Source of the DNA: Alistipes sp.
GTDB taxonomy: Bacteria; Bacteroidota; Bacteroidia; Bacteroidales; Rikenellaceae
DNA: 6,271 nucleotides
Direction: 5' to 3'
Assembly (NCBI GenBank): GCA_017559685.1
Contig: JAFYQY010000136.1
Span: forward strand, 1-6,271
Below the pieces are notes generated by a model that worked only from the letters and a program-made list of their open reading frames with translations, did not search any database and was not told where the DNA came from. This document shows, in pieces, positions 1 to 6,078 of this stretch (positions within the stretch are counted from its first letter, which is position 1; every line of letters begins with the position of its first letter). Position numbers and translations under genes: made by a program.

Positions 1-1362
1 CGGTGTGAGTGGCACGAGTGGACAATCTACTGCGTGTATCATCTCCTTGTCGTCTGTCTTTTGCGCATTGACATTCTTCATATCAATCTTTGCAACGTTG
101 TGAATACCGATTGGAGTGCGGTGCTCCTCGCCTGTGAAGGTGAAGTTTACGTTCTCCATTGTGAGGTTCTTGATGTTACGCACGTACATAGCCCAATAAG
201 GTACGGTGCGCGACTCCTGTGTAGGCGACTTCAACTCACGCTTGGTCTTCTCGTCGGTGCGACCGATGTACTGCACATCGATATCACGAAGTGTTACATC
301 CTCGTATACGCCGCCTCTCCAACTCTCGATTTGGATTGCTGCATAGTTTACGTTTGTAGCCTTGATGCGCTCTACAACGAGGTTTTTCGATGAGATATTA
401 GCCTTCAAATCGGTAGCAAAGGCGCAACGCACGCAGTCCATTGTAAGGTCGTGAACATATACATCATCTATGCCGCCGATAGCGTCCCACCAAGCTCCCG
501 GCTGGATAATAACTGCAGCCATCATCTTGCCTGTAAGTTTTGGAAGGTGTGGCTGAACATACTTGCCTGGGCCCTTAAACTCGCAGTGCGAAATCTCCAA
601 GTCCTTAACAGGGTAGATGATGCGAATACCGTTGCAGGTCGAGTTGATGTAGCAATTCTTGATTACGGTGTTCTCCCAATAGCCGCCTGCGATGCAGTCA
701 TCACCGGTCTCGAACGAGCAGTTGCGAATTATCAAGTTTTTAGCACCACGAAGGTGAATGCCGTCGTGGCCCTTTGTGAAGGTTACGTTGTCGAAAGTAG
801 CGTTCTGCACCTCGTAACCCATTACACCATAGTTCGAAGCTTCGGTGATGTGAATACCACGAATGGTTACGCCATCAACCTCGCCGAGCATCACGCAGTG
901 TGGGCCACGTGAGCGACCCTCGCCGTTAGGGTCTACGAGGTGGTTGCTGTTTATAACGCCGTCGCCTGTGATTGCGATGTTGCTAACTCGTTGTGCAAGG
1001 ATAAACGAACGGTTCCAATACTCGGTGTACGGAGTCTTGTACTTCATAAAGTCGTCGCGCAGACACTGGTAGTGCTTGTAGTCTTGCAAATCGAGTGATG
1101 CGATAAGCTCTGCACCCTCGGCCAAGCGCAACTCTACGTTGTCGAGCATCTCGATAGTGCCCGAGAGATACTTTCCTGCAGGCACGAGTACGATGCCTCC
1201 ACCATTCTCGTTACAAGCCTTTATGGCGTTGTTGATAGCTACGGTGTTCGATGTTTTACCGTTACCCTTTGCGCCAAAATCTTTGATGTTGTAGGTTGTG
1301 CGAGCCGATACAAAGGCCATCTGCGTCAACACAAATACGATAATAAGTAGTGTTTTCTTCAT
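1..1362 (-). CDS. Secreted GH28-like right-handed beta-helix protein, C-terminus cut by window edge
   Basis: The frame is open from an ATG at 1362 to base 1 (454 codons, no stop), so the 3' end is missing. Residues 1-20 form a Sec signal peptide (MKKTLLIIVF start, cleavage likely after VSA). Residues 24-90 carry the pectate-lyase-3/GH28 entry motif (YNIKDFGAKGNG, then GGGIVLVPAGKY and the LAEGAELIAS rung), followed by repeated short beta-strand rungs (N-x-x-I-x-N-C type). The GH28 core is recognisable: GHDGIH at 198-203 and TGDDCIA at 219-225, with the same 21-residue spacing between the first Asp (D200) and the DD pair as in fungal polygalacturonases. The usual catalytic-site HG is NG here (N244-G245), and no clear RIK motif follows. 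The fold is therefore well supported, but classical polygalacturonase activity is not; a related pectin or other polysaccharide hydrolase is an inference. The protein is probably periplasmic or secreted. It lies downstream of the CapA-like gene but has its own -7 box. Confidence 0.88.
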   Translation of the reverse strand, partial: MKKTLLIIVFVLTQMAFVSARTTYNIKDFGAKGNGKTSNTVAINNAIKACNENGGGIVLVPAGKYLSGTIEMLDNVELRLAEGAELIASLDLQDYKHYQCLRDDFMKYKTPYTEYWNRSFILAQRVSNIAITGDGVINSNHLVDPNGEGRSRGPHCVMLGEVDGVTIRGIHITEASNYGVMGYEVQNATFDNVTFTKGHDGIHLRGAKNLIIRNCSFETGDDCIAGGYWENTVIKNCYINSTCNGIRIIYPVKDLEISHCEFKGPGKYVQPHLPKLTGKMMAAVIIQPGAWWDAIGGIDDVYVHDLTMDCVRCAFATDLKANISSKNLVVERIKATNVNYAAIQIESWRGGVYEDVTLRDIDVQYIGRTDEKTKRELKSPTQESRTVPYWAMYVRNIKNLTMENVNFTFTGEEHRTPIGIHNVAKIDMKNVNAQKTDDKEMIHAVDCPLVPLTP

Positions 1363-1385
1363 AGGTTTTGCTATGTTTTGCTGTG

Positions 1386-1393
1386 CAAAGGTA
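1386..1393 (-). promoter_or_regulatory. Promoter -7 box of the GH28-like gene
   Basis: Read on the minus strand this is TACCTTTG, a full match to the Bacteroidetes -7 consensus TAnnTTTG, 23 bases before the ATG at 1362. The expected leader is under 20 bases. No TTTG -33 box is visible at 19-21 bp, so the promoter may be weak or need an activator. Confidence 0.6.
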
Positions 1394-1424
1394 CGATTTT
1401 TTTTGAACTTATCTACTCCCTGCC

Positions 1425-1449
1425 CCTATATTCATCGGTTAAATATAGG
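1425..1449 (-). terminator. Possible weak hairpin terminator after the CapA-like gene
   Basis: CCTATATT (1425-1432) and AATATAGG (1442-1449) form a perfect 8-bp stem with a 9-base loop, starting four bases after the stop of the CapA-like gene. The stem is AT-rich and no U-tract follows on the minus strand, so it may only pause polymerase or protect a 3' end. Readthrough into the GH28-like gene is possible. Confidence 0.3.
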
Positions 1450-1452
1450 TGA

Positions 1453-2550
1453 CTAATGCTTTATGCTGACCTTCAATAGAGAGTCGGCGTTGTTGATAAA
1501 GCGCTTGTATTCAGCCTGTTGTGTCTCGGTTAGACTATCCTCTGAAATAAACTCCGATGAGAGAATATTGTGCCCAGGCACCTTTACCCATATCGGCACC
1601 ATACGCAACGAGTATCGGCAGAGGCTGTCTACGCCTCGTTCAATCTCAATCTCGGCCAACAGACCACCGTCGGTAAAACTCTTTCGCTGATTCGAGACAA
1701 AATTTCCCAACGAGTAGATTGTGATTTGTCGCTCACTTGCGGAGTAGGGTTGTATCGTATGCGGATGAGACCCCACCACAATGCCTACGCCGTGACGATG
1801 GAGAAAATTCGCCAACTTGCGCTGTATGTACGATGGCTTTTGCTGGTACTCGTAGCCCCAATGTATGCACGCCACTACGCAGTCTGCACCCTCCGAGGCG
1901 ATGGCTATATCGTGTGCCATCTGCAGGGTGTCTATAAGGTTTACGTAGCAATCCTTCGGTATCGGGTTGCCGTTTGTGCCGTAGGTGTAGTTTATGAGCG
2001 ATAGTTTTATGCCGTTGCGCTCGAAGCGGAGAATAGAGTTGCGCTGACGATCATCCTCGTTGTGGAACACTCCCGTGTGGGCAATTCCGAGCGAGTCAAG
2101 CTTCGCTATCGTTGTACGAATGCCGATACTGCCTTTGTCGCAACAATGGTTGTTGGCGAGTATGGCAATGTCGGTACCGAGCCACGCCAACGCATCGGCA
2201 TATTCGGCAGGCGAAGCGAAGCAAGGGTAGCCCGTATATTGCGATGTCGGAGAGATTGTTGTCTCGAGATTTACTACTGCGATATCGGCTCTGTCGAAGT
2301 GGCGTTTAACTCCTTCGAACGAGGGGCGGAAGTCGAGTGTACGGTCTTGACAACGTGCCGATGCTATTTGTGGCGTGTGGCACATCGCATCGCCCGTAAA
2401 TAGTAGACGCAGGCGTTGCGGTTGCTCCTTAACGATTGCCTCTACGTTCTGTTTTTGTTGGTGGTTGACCGTACCGCACGAAGCGAATGCAAGCACCGAG
2501 AGAGCACCTGTTGCGACAATGGCGTAATATCTCAAACCTAACTTTTTCAC
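1453..2550 (-). CDS. CapA family (PGA_cap) lipoprotein, metallophosphoesterase-like
   Basis: The protein has 365 residues and starts at GTG (2550). An in-frame TAG at 2569-2571 rules out a longer form, and the start places MKKLGLRYY directly before a hydrophobic stretch. The lipobox FASC gives a lipidated Cys25, so the protein is likely anchored in the envelope. The PGA_cap domain spans about residues 47-325 and has the ordered metallophosphoesterase-like motifs of the family: GDAM (53-56), NLE (94-96), NNH (133-135), HWGYEY (230-235), GSHPH (260-264) and SLGNF (280-284). The Asp, Asn and His residues expected to bind metal are all present. The founding member, Bacillus CapA, takes part in poly-gamma-glutamate capsule export. 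No capB, capC or other capsule gene is next to it here, and family members in Bacteroidetes are mostly of unknown role, so the substrate is left open. It is divergent from metK. Confidence 0.9.
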   Translation of the reverse strand: MKKLGLRYYAIVATGALSVLAFASCGTVNHQQKQNVEAIVKEQPQRLRLLFTGDAMCHTPQIASARCQDRTLDFRPSFEGVKRHFDRADIAVVNLETTISPTSQYTGYPCFASPAEYADALAWLGTDIAILANNHCCDKGSIGIRTTIAKLDSLGIAHTGVFHNEDDRQRNSILRFERNGIKLSLINYTYGTNGNPIPKDCYVNLIDTLQMAHDIAIASEGADCVVACIHWGYEYQQKPSYIQRKLANFLHRHGVGIVVGSHPHTIQPYSASERQITIYSLGNFVSNQRKSFTDGGLLAEIEIERGVDSLCRYSLRMVPIWVKVPGHNILSSEFISEDSLTETQQAEYKRFINNADSLLKVSIKH

Positions 2551-2591
2551 TCTGTCTGCCGTGAGTGTCTAAAAAAATACCATACCCTTTG

Positions 2592-2599
2592 CAAAGATA
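2592..2599 (-). promoter_or_regulatory. Promoter -7 box of the CapA-like gene
   Basis: The minus strand reads TATCTTTG, a full TAnnTTTG match, 41 bases before the GTG at 2550. It lies partly in the palindrome CTTTGCAAAG (2587-2596). No clear -33 TTTG is seen at the expected distance. Confidence 0.55.
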
Positions 2600-2614
2600 G
2601 TGATTTTTTTGAAA

Positions 2615-2650
2615 GTTTTCCGTTTTCCGTTTTTAGTTTTCCGTTTTTAG
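2615..2650. repeat. 14-bp tandem repeat between divergent promoters
   Basis: TTTTCCGTTTTTAG occurs twice head to tail without mismatch (2623-2636 and 2637-2650), preceded by a partial copy GTTTTCCG (2615-2622). The array fills the space between the minus-strand -7 box at 2592-2599 and the plus-strand -7 box at 2654-2661, covering the place where both -33 regions should be. It could be an operator, an UP-like element, or simple slippage. Confidence 0.75.
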
Positions 2651-2653
2651 TTG

Positions 2654-2661
2654 TATCTTTG
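2654..2661 (+). promoter_or_regulatory. Promoter -7 box of metK
   Basis: TATCTTTG matches TAnnTTTG exactly. Transcription should begin about 4-7 bases downstream (roughly 2665-2668), which puts the SAM-II aptamer at the extreme 5' end of an mRNA leader of about 170 bases. The -33 position is occupied by T-rich repeat sequence and not by a clean TTTG. Confidence 0.65.
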
Positions 2662-2671
2662 CCACCGCAAA

Positions 2672-2720
2672 TGTGGAGGGATTTGGACTGATTGCAACCA
2701 CAATAAAAAAGTGCTAAACC
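2672..2720 (+). promoter_or_regulatory. SAM-II riboswitch aptamer in the metK leader
   Basis: The element binds S-adenosylmethionine and would lower metK expression when SAM is plentiful. Seen in the sequence: stem P1 is TGTGG (2672-2676) with CCACA (2698-2702). The loop holds the conserved GATTTG (2680-2685) and GATTGCA (2690-2696). An A-rich joiner (2702-2710) leads to the conserved TGCTAAA (2712-2718). A pseudoknot P2 can form from GCA (2694-2696) with TGC (2712-2714) and TT (2692-2693) with AA (2716-2717), leaving T2715 unpaired where the known aptamer has its ligand-contacting U. GG/CC pairing (2685-2686 with 2719-2720) could extend P2. The conserved blocks and their order match the SAM-II (metA motif) class known from Alphaproteobacteria and Bacteroidetes. 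The gene that follows makes SAM, which supports the call strongly. Confidence 0.88.
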
Positions 2721-2835
2721 GGCAACTATCTTTTTGCGGCGTATCTGCTACAAATCCCAATATTGCGAAATATAGAAGCTAATGGCTAAGGGCTAATAGC
2801 TGATTGTGAAAATTAACTAAAAAAAAGATACAATT

Positions 2836-4083
2836 ATGGGATTTTTGTTTACATCGGAGTCTGTATCAGAGGGACATCCAGATAAGGTTTCCGATCAGAT
2901 TTCGGACGCTATTCTCGACGAGTTCTTGCGTCGTGATGCAAGCGCAAAGGTGGCTTGCGAGACACTCTGCACCACAGGTTTGGTAGTCGTTTCGGGCGAG
3001 GTTTGCTCGGACGCTTATGTCGATATTCAGGGCACTGCTCGTCGAGTTATCGATCGCATCGGCTACAACCGTAGCGAGTTGCAGTTTGATGCCAAGTCGT
3101 GCGGTATTCTTTCGGCTATCCACGAGCAGTCGTCGGATATTAACCAGGGCGTAGTGCGTGCTACCGAGGAGGAGCAGGGCGCAGGCGACCAGGGTATTAT
3201 GTTCGGCTATGCTGTGAATGAGTCACGTGAGTTTATGCCTGCGACTTTGATTCTCTCGCACGTAATTTTGAAGGAGTTGGCGGTTATCCGTCGTGAGGGC
3301 GAGGTTATGACCTACCTCCGTCCCGACTCAAAGAGCCAGGTTACTATCGAGTATGGCGACGACCGCAAGGCTCAGCGAGTTCACACAATCGTAGTCTCGA
3401 CACAGCACGACGAGGATGTTGATGTTGCACAGATTAAGGAGGATGTTCGCACTATCCTTATCCCTCGTGTTAAGGCTCGTTTGGAGCGTGCTGGCGACGA
3501 GTTGGCAAAGCTTATCGGCGAGGACTATATTCTCCACGTAAACCCAACAGGCAAGTTCGTTATCGGTGGTCCTCACGGAGATACAGGTTTGACAGGTCGT
3601 AAGATTATCGTTGATACCTACGGTGGTCGTGGCGCACACGGTGGTGGTGCATTCTCGGGTAAGGACTCTTCGAAGGTGGATCGTTCGGCAGCATACGCAG
3701 CACGCCACATCGCTAAAAATATGGTTGCAGCGGGCGTTGCAGACGAGTGCCTTGTGCAGTTGAGCTACGCTATCGGTATCGCTCAGCCGTTGTCGATTTA
3801 TGTTGATACCTACGGAACAAACAAACTCTCGATTAGCGAGGGCGAGATTGCTGAGCGCATTGGTAAGCTCTTCGACCTCCGTCCTGCATCAATCGTTAAG
3901 CGTTACGGTTTGAAGAACCCTATTTTCGAGCCAACCGCATCGTATGGTCACTTCGGTAATCGTCCATACACTCAGGCTGTTAAGTTTGTTGAGAATGGTG
4001 TTGAGGTTGAGCGTGAGGTTGAGTTCTTTGGTTGGGAGAAGCTCGATGCGGTAGACGATATCAAGGCCGAGTTTGGTCTTTAG
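2836..4083 (+). CDS. metK: S-adenosylmethionine synthetase (methionine adenosyltransferase)
   Basis: A cytosolic enzyme (EC 2.5.1.6) that makes SAM from methionine and ATP, releasing phosphate and pyrophosphate; SAM is the methyl donor of the cell. The 415 residues cover the whole family. The N-terminal FTSESVSEGHPDK ends with the ATP-site His14 and Asp16. Signature 1, GAGDQGIMFGYA, is at 115-126; NPTGKFVIGGPHGDTG at 236-251; TYGGRGAHGGGAFSGKD at 261-277 contains signature 2 (GGGAFSGKD); and DRSAAYAAR at 282-290 follows. All catalytic motifs are intact and there is no sign of damage. The ATG at 2836 gives the standard N-terminus. It is preceded by an A-rich tract (AACTAAAAAAAAGATACAAT) without a Shine-Dalgarno sequence, as is usual in Bacteroidetes. 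The gene stands alone, divergent from the CapA-like gene, with the SAM-II riboswitch about 115 bases upstream of the start, so feedback by its product is expected. Confidence 0.99.
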   Translation: MGFLFTSESVSEGHPDKVSDQISDAILDEFLRRDASAKVACETLCTTGLVVVSGEVCSDAYVDIQGTARRVIDRIGYNRSELQFDAKSCGILSAIHEQSSDINQGVVRATEEEQGAGDQGIMFGYAVNESREFMPATLILSHVILKELAVIRREGEVMTYLRPDSKSQVTIEYGDDRKAQRVHTIVVSTQHDEDVDVAQIKEDVRTILIPRVKARLERAGDELAKLIGEDYILHVNPTGKFVIGGPHGDTGLTGRKIIVDTYGGRGAHGGGAFSGKDSSKVDRSAAYAARHIAKNMVAAGVADECLVQLSYAIGIAQPLSIYVDTYGTNKLSISEGEIAERIGKLFDLRPASIVKRYGLKNPIFEPTASYGHFGNRPYTQAVKFVENGVEVEREVEFFGWEKLDAVDDIKAEFGL

Positions 4084-4084
4084 G

Positions 4085-4208
4085 AAAATCGTTCTGATTG
4101 GCTCTTTTTACACGATAGCGTCGGACGTCAAACTCCTCACATAGGTCTACTATGCTGCGGGTTTGCCGCCTAGCTTCGCACAAAAATAGCTCAATCATTT
4201 ACGATTTT
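4085..4208. repeat. Long imperfect palindrome after metK
   Basis: Beginning one base after the metK stop, the two halves of this 124-base stretch are imperfect reverse complements centred near 4147. Paired blocks in order from outside in: AAAATCG/CGATTTT (4085-4091, 4202-4208), GATTG/CAATC (4096-4100, 4192-4196), GCT/AGC (4101-4103, 4188-4190), TTTTT/AAAAA (4105-4109, 4182-4186), CAAAC/GTTTG (4129-4133, 4161-4165) and CATAG/CTATG (4140-4144, 4150-4154) around loop GTCTA. It holds no convincing gene. The form suggests a dispersed intergenic palindromic element or a MITE-like remnant; as RNA it would be one long bulged hairpin at the 3' end of the metK message. Confidence 0.7.
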
Positions 4209-4219
4209 GAATAATAAAA

Positions 4220-4253
4220 AAAAAGGAAGGTTTTTGAAGTGACCTTCCTTTTT
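4220..4253. terminator. Bidirectional intrinsic terminator between metK and the PNGase F-like gene
   Basis: A perfect 12-bp stem, AAAAAGGAAGGT (4220-4231) with ACCTTCCTTTTT (4242-4253), encloses a 10-base loop. On the minus strand it starts 17 bases after the stop of the PNGase F-like gene and runs out into nine T, a strong terminator. On the plus strand the 3' arm ends in TTTTTCTCTTT, so it can also end metK transcripts. Confidence 0.9.
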
Positions 4254-4270
4254 CTCTTTAACGCCCTTTT

Positions 4271-5386
4271 CTACTTGTCGTAACCGAACAAATTAACCTG
4301 CACGATATACTGCGCTACGCCCTCGGCATTTGGTGCGGTCATCTCCGAGACGAACTCCTCCAAGTTGAGATCGAGTGTGAGTGTGCCGAAGCCATTCTCG
4401 GGACGGGCAATATTCCAATAGTGCACCTCAATCGGGAGGCCTGGTCCCCAATTAGCACGATCGTAGAGGTATGTTCCTGCCTGCTTGTAGGTGTCGGCAT
4501 TGCTGTAGAAGATATGCCCCTTCTTCGCCGCAGGAGTGCCGTTTACGACTACCTCGTAGTAGTTGTCGTCGAACTCTGCTGCGTTGAGTGTTTGGTAGCC
4601 TACACGCTCCACAAATGTTCCCTGATCGTGACCGTGGCCTGTGATTGCGATGCGCATCTCGAGTCGCTTAACATTCTCGGGTACCTCCACGGTGCGTTCG
4701 CCAAGACGAGCCGCATCCTCGATGTCGTGACCTGCTACGCCGTATGCCCAACCACGATAGCCTGAGTTGCCATTCTTGCTCGAGTCGTAGAGCTCGTGAG
4801 TAAATACTACGTTGCGCTTTGGAGTGCCCTTGTAGTAGTGGAGTGTAACGGTTGCGGTATGCGCTCGGTTGTCGTTTGCATCCCAACCTCCGTAGTATAG
4901 GTAGAAGTTTGTCGAGCCCGAAAGCATAGGCAGGTACTCGGTAACATCAAGCCAGAATGTCTTGCTCCAATACTTGCCGAAGCCACCGCCATAAGGGGTT
5001 ATGGCACGTGTAATCTCGTAACGCTCGCCCGACGCTTTGTCCTCTACAAAGAGCATTGTGGTGTTATCCCACTCGCCAGGACCTTTGTTCCAGCCCGCCA
5101 TTTTATATTCAATCAATACTCGGTCTACGCCTGCCACATCGCTCGGAAGCTCCATTGTGAAGGCGTAGTCGGTCGCCTCGCCCCAGCCGAAGAACGATAG
5201 ACGATGTGCCTCCGATGCTACCGAATAGGCTGGAGTGCGACTCTCGGGATTTTCGTAGTAGAACGATTCACGCTCCAACTGCATAGTCTCGTTTGGCAAC
5301 TCGGGCTCGGGTGTCTTGCCGTTGTTTGGGTTATTGCAAGCCACCGCCACGAGTGCTAAAAGTGCAAAAATACTCTTCTGTTTCAT
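4271..5386 (-). CDS. PNGase F-like peptide-N-glycosidase family lipoprotein
   Basis: PNGase F cleaves N-glycans from Asn of glycoproteins (EC 3.5.1.52). From the ATG at 5386 the protein has 371 residues: MKQKSIFALLALVAVAC is a lipoprotein signal (lipidated Cys17), then a Pro/Asn-rich linker and the two PNGase F domains (about 60-190 and 195-370). Matches to Flavobacterium PNGase F, from memory, include GEWD (104-107), YEITRAITPYGG (123-134), DVTEYLPMLSG (147-157), AITGHGHD (247-254), NAAEF (268-272) and DRANWGPG (309-316). Asp107 corresponds to catalytic Asp60 and Glu271 to Glu206, but Gly166 stands where Glu118 is expected (YYGGW against YTETW), and the cysteines near the active site are absent. 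Activity may therefore differ. An in-frame ATG at 5413 would add nine residues, but it lies only about ten bases from the predicted transcription start, so 5386 is preferred. Likely envelope- or surface-anchored. Confidence 0.9.
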   Translation of the reverse strand: MKQKSIFALLALVAVACNNPNNGKTPEPELPNETMQLERESFYYENPESRTPAYSVASEAHRLSFFGWGEATDYAFTMELPSDVAGVDRVLIEYKMAGWNKGPGEWDNTTMLFVEDKASGERYEITRAITPYGGGFGKYWSKTFWLDVTEYLPMLSGSTNFYLYYGGWDANDNRAHTATVTLHYYKGTPKRNVVFTHELYDSSKNGNSGYRGWAYGVAGHDIEDAARLGERTVEVPENVKRLEMRIAITGHGHDQGTFVERVGYQTLNAAEFDDNYYEVVVNGTPAAKKGHIFYSNADTYKQAGTYLYDRANWGPGLPIEVHYWNIARPENGFGTLTLDLNLEEFVSEMTAPNAEGVAQYIVQVNLFGYDK

Positions 5387-5429
5387 TGTTATCTCTTGTT
5401 TTTGATTTGACATTAACCATAACCGATTA

Positions 5430-5460
5430 CAAAATTAGCAATTTGTCGGTAAAAAACAAA
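5430..5460 (-). promoter_or_regulatory. Bacteroidetes-type promoter of the PNGase F-like gene
   Basis: On the minus strand a -33 box TTTG (5457-5460) is followed by exactly 19 bases and then a -7 box TAATTTTG (5430-5437), an ideal TTTG-N19-TAnnTTTG promoter. Transcription would begin near 5423-5426. This favours the ATG at 5386 over the one at 5413. The -33 box lies inside the terminator arm of the upstream gene. Confidence 0.8.
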
Positions 5461-5487
5461 ACGGCACAAAAATCCTGTGCCGTTTTG
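5457..5487 (-). terminator. Intrinsic terminator of the small lipoprotein gene
   Basis: CAAAACGGCACA (5457-5468) and TGTGCCGTTTTG (5476-5487) form a perfect 12-bp stem with a 7-base loop, 23 bases after the stop codon at 5511. On the minus strand it is followed by a TTTTTT tract, the classical intrinsic terminator form. Confidence 0.92.
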
Positions 5488-5510
5488 CTGCTATGCTTAA
5501 ATCCTATGTG

Positions 5511-6032
5511 CTACTCAACTACTCGCTTGTAAATCTCACGGGTATTCTGTTTATTTACCGAGTCGTAGTGGTCCAAAACGAGATAATCATTATTAAATCC
5601 TGACACCATATACTCGATATTGTATTCCTCTCCACTCAAATGAAGCTTATGACTATATGTGTCAAAATACCAATCAAAATTTAATATATGTGAATTTGCA
5701 TTAGGATTAAGAGATGTATTTATGATGTACGTAAAACCATTGTTGTCAGCGTAGAAAGTGAGTTCTGATGACGCAAGACCTGCACCATGCTGAACTCCTT
5801 GTAACATATACACACTGAACTTATTCTGCCACTCATCTTCGTATATGAGATAAGAATCTCGTTCCCATTTGCCTGGCAAACCTTGAACAAGAGTCTCGGA
5901 ATTGAAATTCTTGCATTGCGACATTATGTTATTTATAATCTTTTCATGTTCACTTACTGATGGTGATTTTTCGCAAGAAACAAATGTCGCAATAGCTAAT
6001 ATTATGATAAATACTTTTGATTTCATAATCAT
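5511..6032 (-). CDS. Small lipoprotein of unknown function, possible C10 protease partner
   Basis: A 173-residue protein I do not recognise by family. A short signal peptide (MIMKSKVFIIILAIATFVSC) ends in a lipobox with lipidated Cys20. After a short helical stretch (residues 27-45) the rest is rich in alternating hydrophobic and aromatic residues: LPGKWERDSYLIY at 52-64, SSELTFYADNNGFTYII at 88-104, LNFDWYFDT at 117-125, and NDYLVLDHYD at 148-157. This order (GKW near the start, a W-x-F strand, a late DYLVL strand) is reminiscent of lipocalin-like barrels in Bacteroidetes lipoproteins, which is only an impression. It starts 46 bases after a C10 protease gene on the same strand with no terminator between, so the two are probably co-transcribed. 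C10 proteases of Bacteroides can be encoded beside small inhibitor proteins, so an inhibitor role is plausible but unproven. Met3 (6026) is an alternative start. Base composition is AT-rich. Confidence 0.8.
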   Translation of the reverse strand: MIMKSKVFIIILAIATFVSCEKSPSVSEHEKIINNIMSQCKNFNSETLVQGLPGKWERDSYLIYEDEWQNKFSVYMLQGVQHGAGLASSELTFYADNNGFTYIINTSLNPNANSHILNFDWYFDTYSHKLHLSGEEYNIEYMVSGFNNDYLVLDHYDSVNKQNTREIYKRVVE

Positions 6033-6078
6033 GTATTTTTTATATTTATATATTTTTTACAAAATATGCGTATATATG

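Noticed and set aside
34..912. Plus-strand open frames across the GH28-like gene
   Set aside because: They are antisense to a continuous minus-strand frame with a signal peptide and clear GH28 motifs, and their translations show no domain or plausible composition.
2671..2691. Six-codon upstream reading frame (ATG to TGA) in the metK leader
   Set aside because: Its ATG and codons are the conserved aptamer bases themselves, it has no ribosome site, and it would begin almost at the transcript start; coincidence is more likely than a leader peptide.
3328..3708. Minus-strand open frame inside metK
   Set aside because: It is a shadow of the conserved metK coding sequence; the translation is Cys/Thr-rich and matches nothing recognisable.
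5387..5413. Nine-residue N-terminal extension of the PNGase F-like protein (ATG at 5413)
   Set aside because: The ideal promoter at 5430-5460 places the transcript start about ten bases before this ATG, and the extension puts a polar stretch ahead of a complete lipoprotein signal that begins at 5386.
6033..6078. Promoter for the small lipoprotein in the AT-rich spacer
   Set aside because: The best match on the minus strand (ATATTTTG) differs from TAnnTTTG at the two key first bases, and AT-rich DNA gives such matches by chance; co-transcription with the protease gene is simpler.
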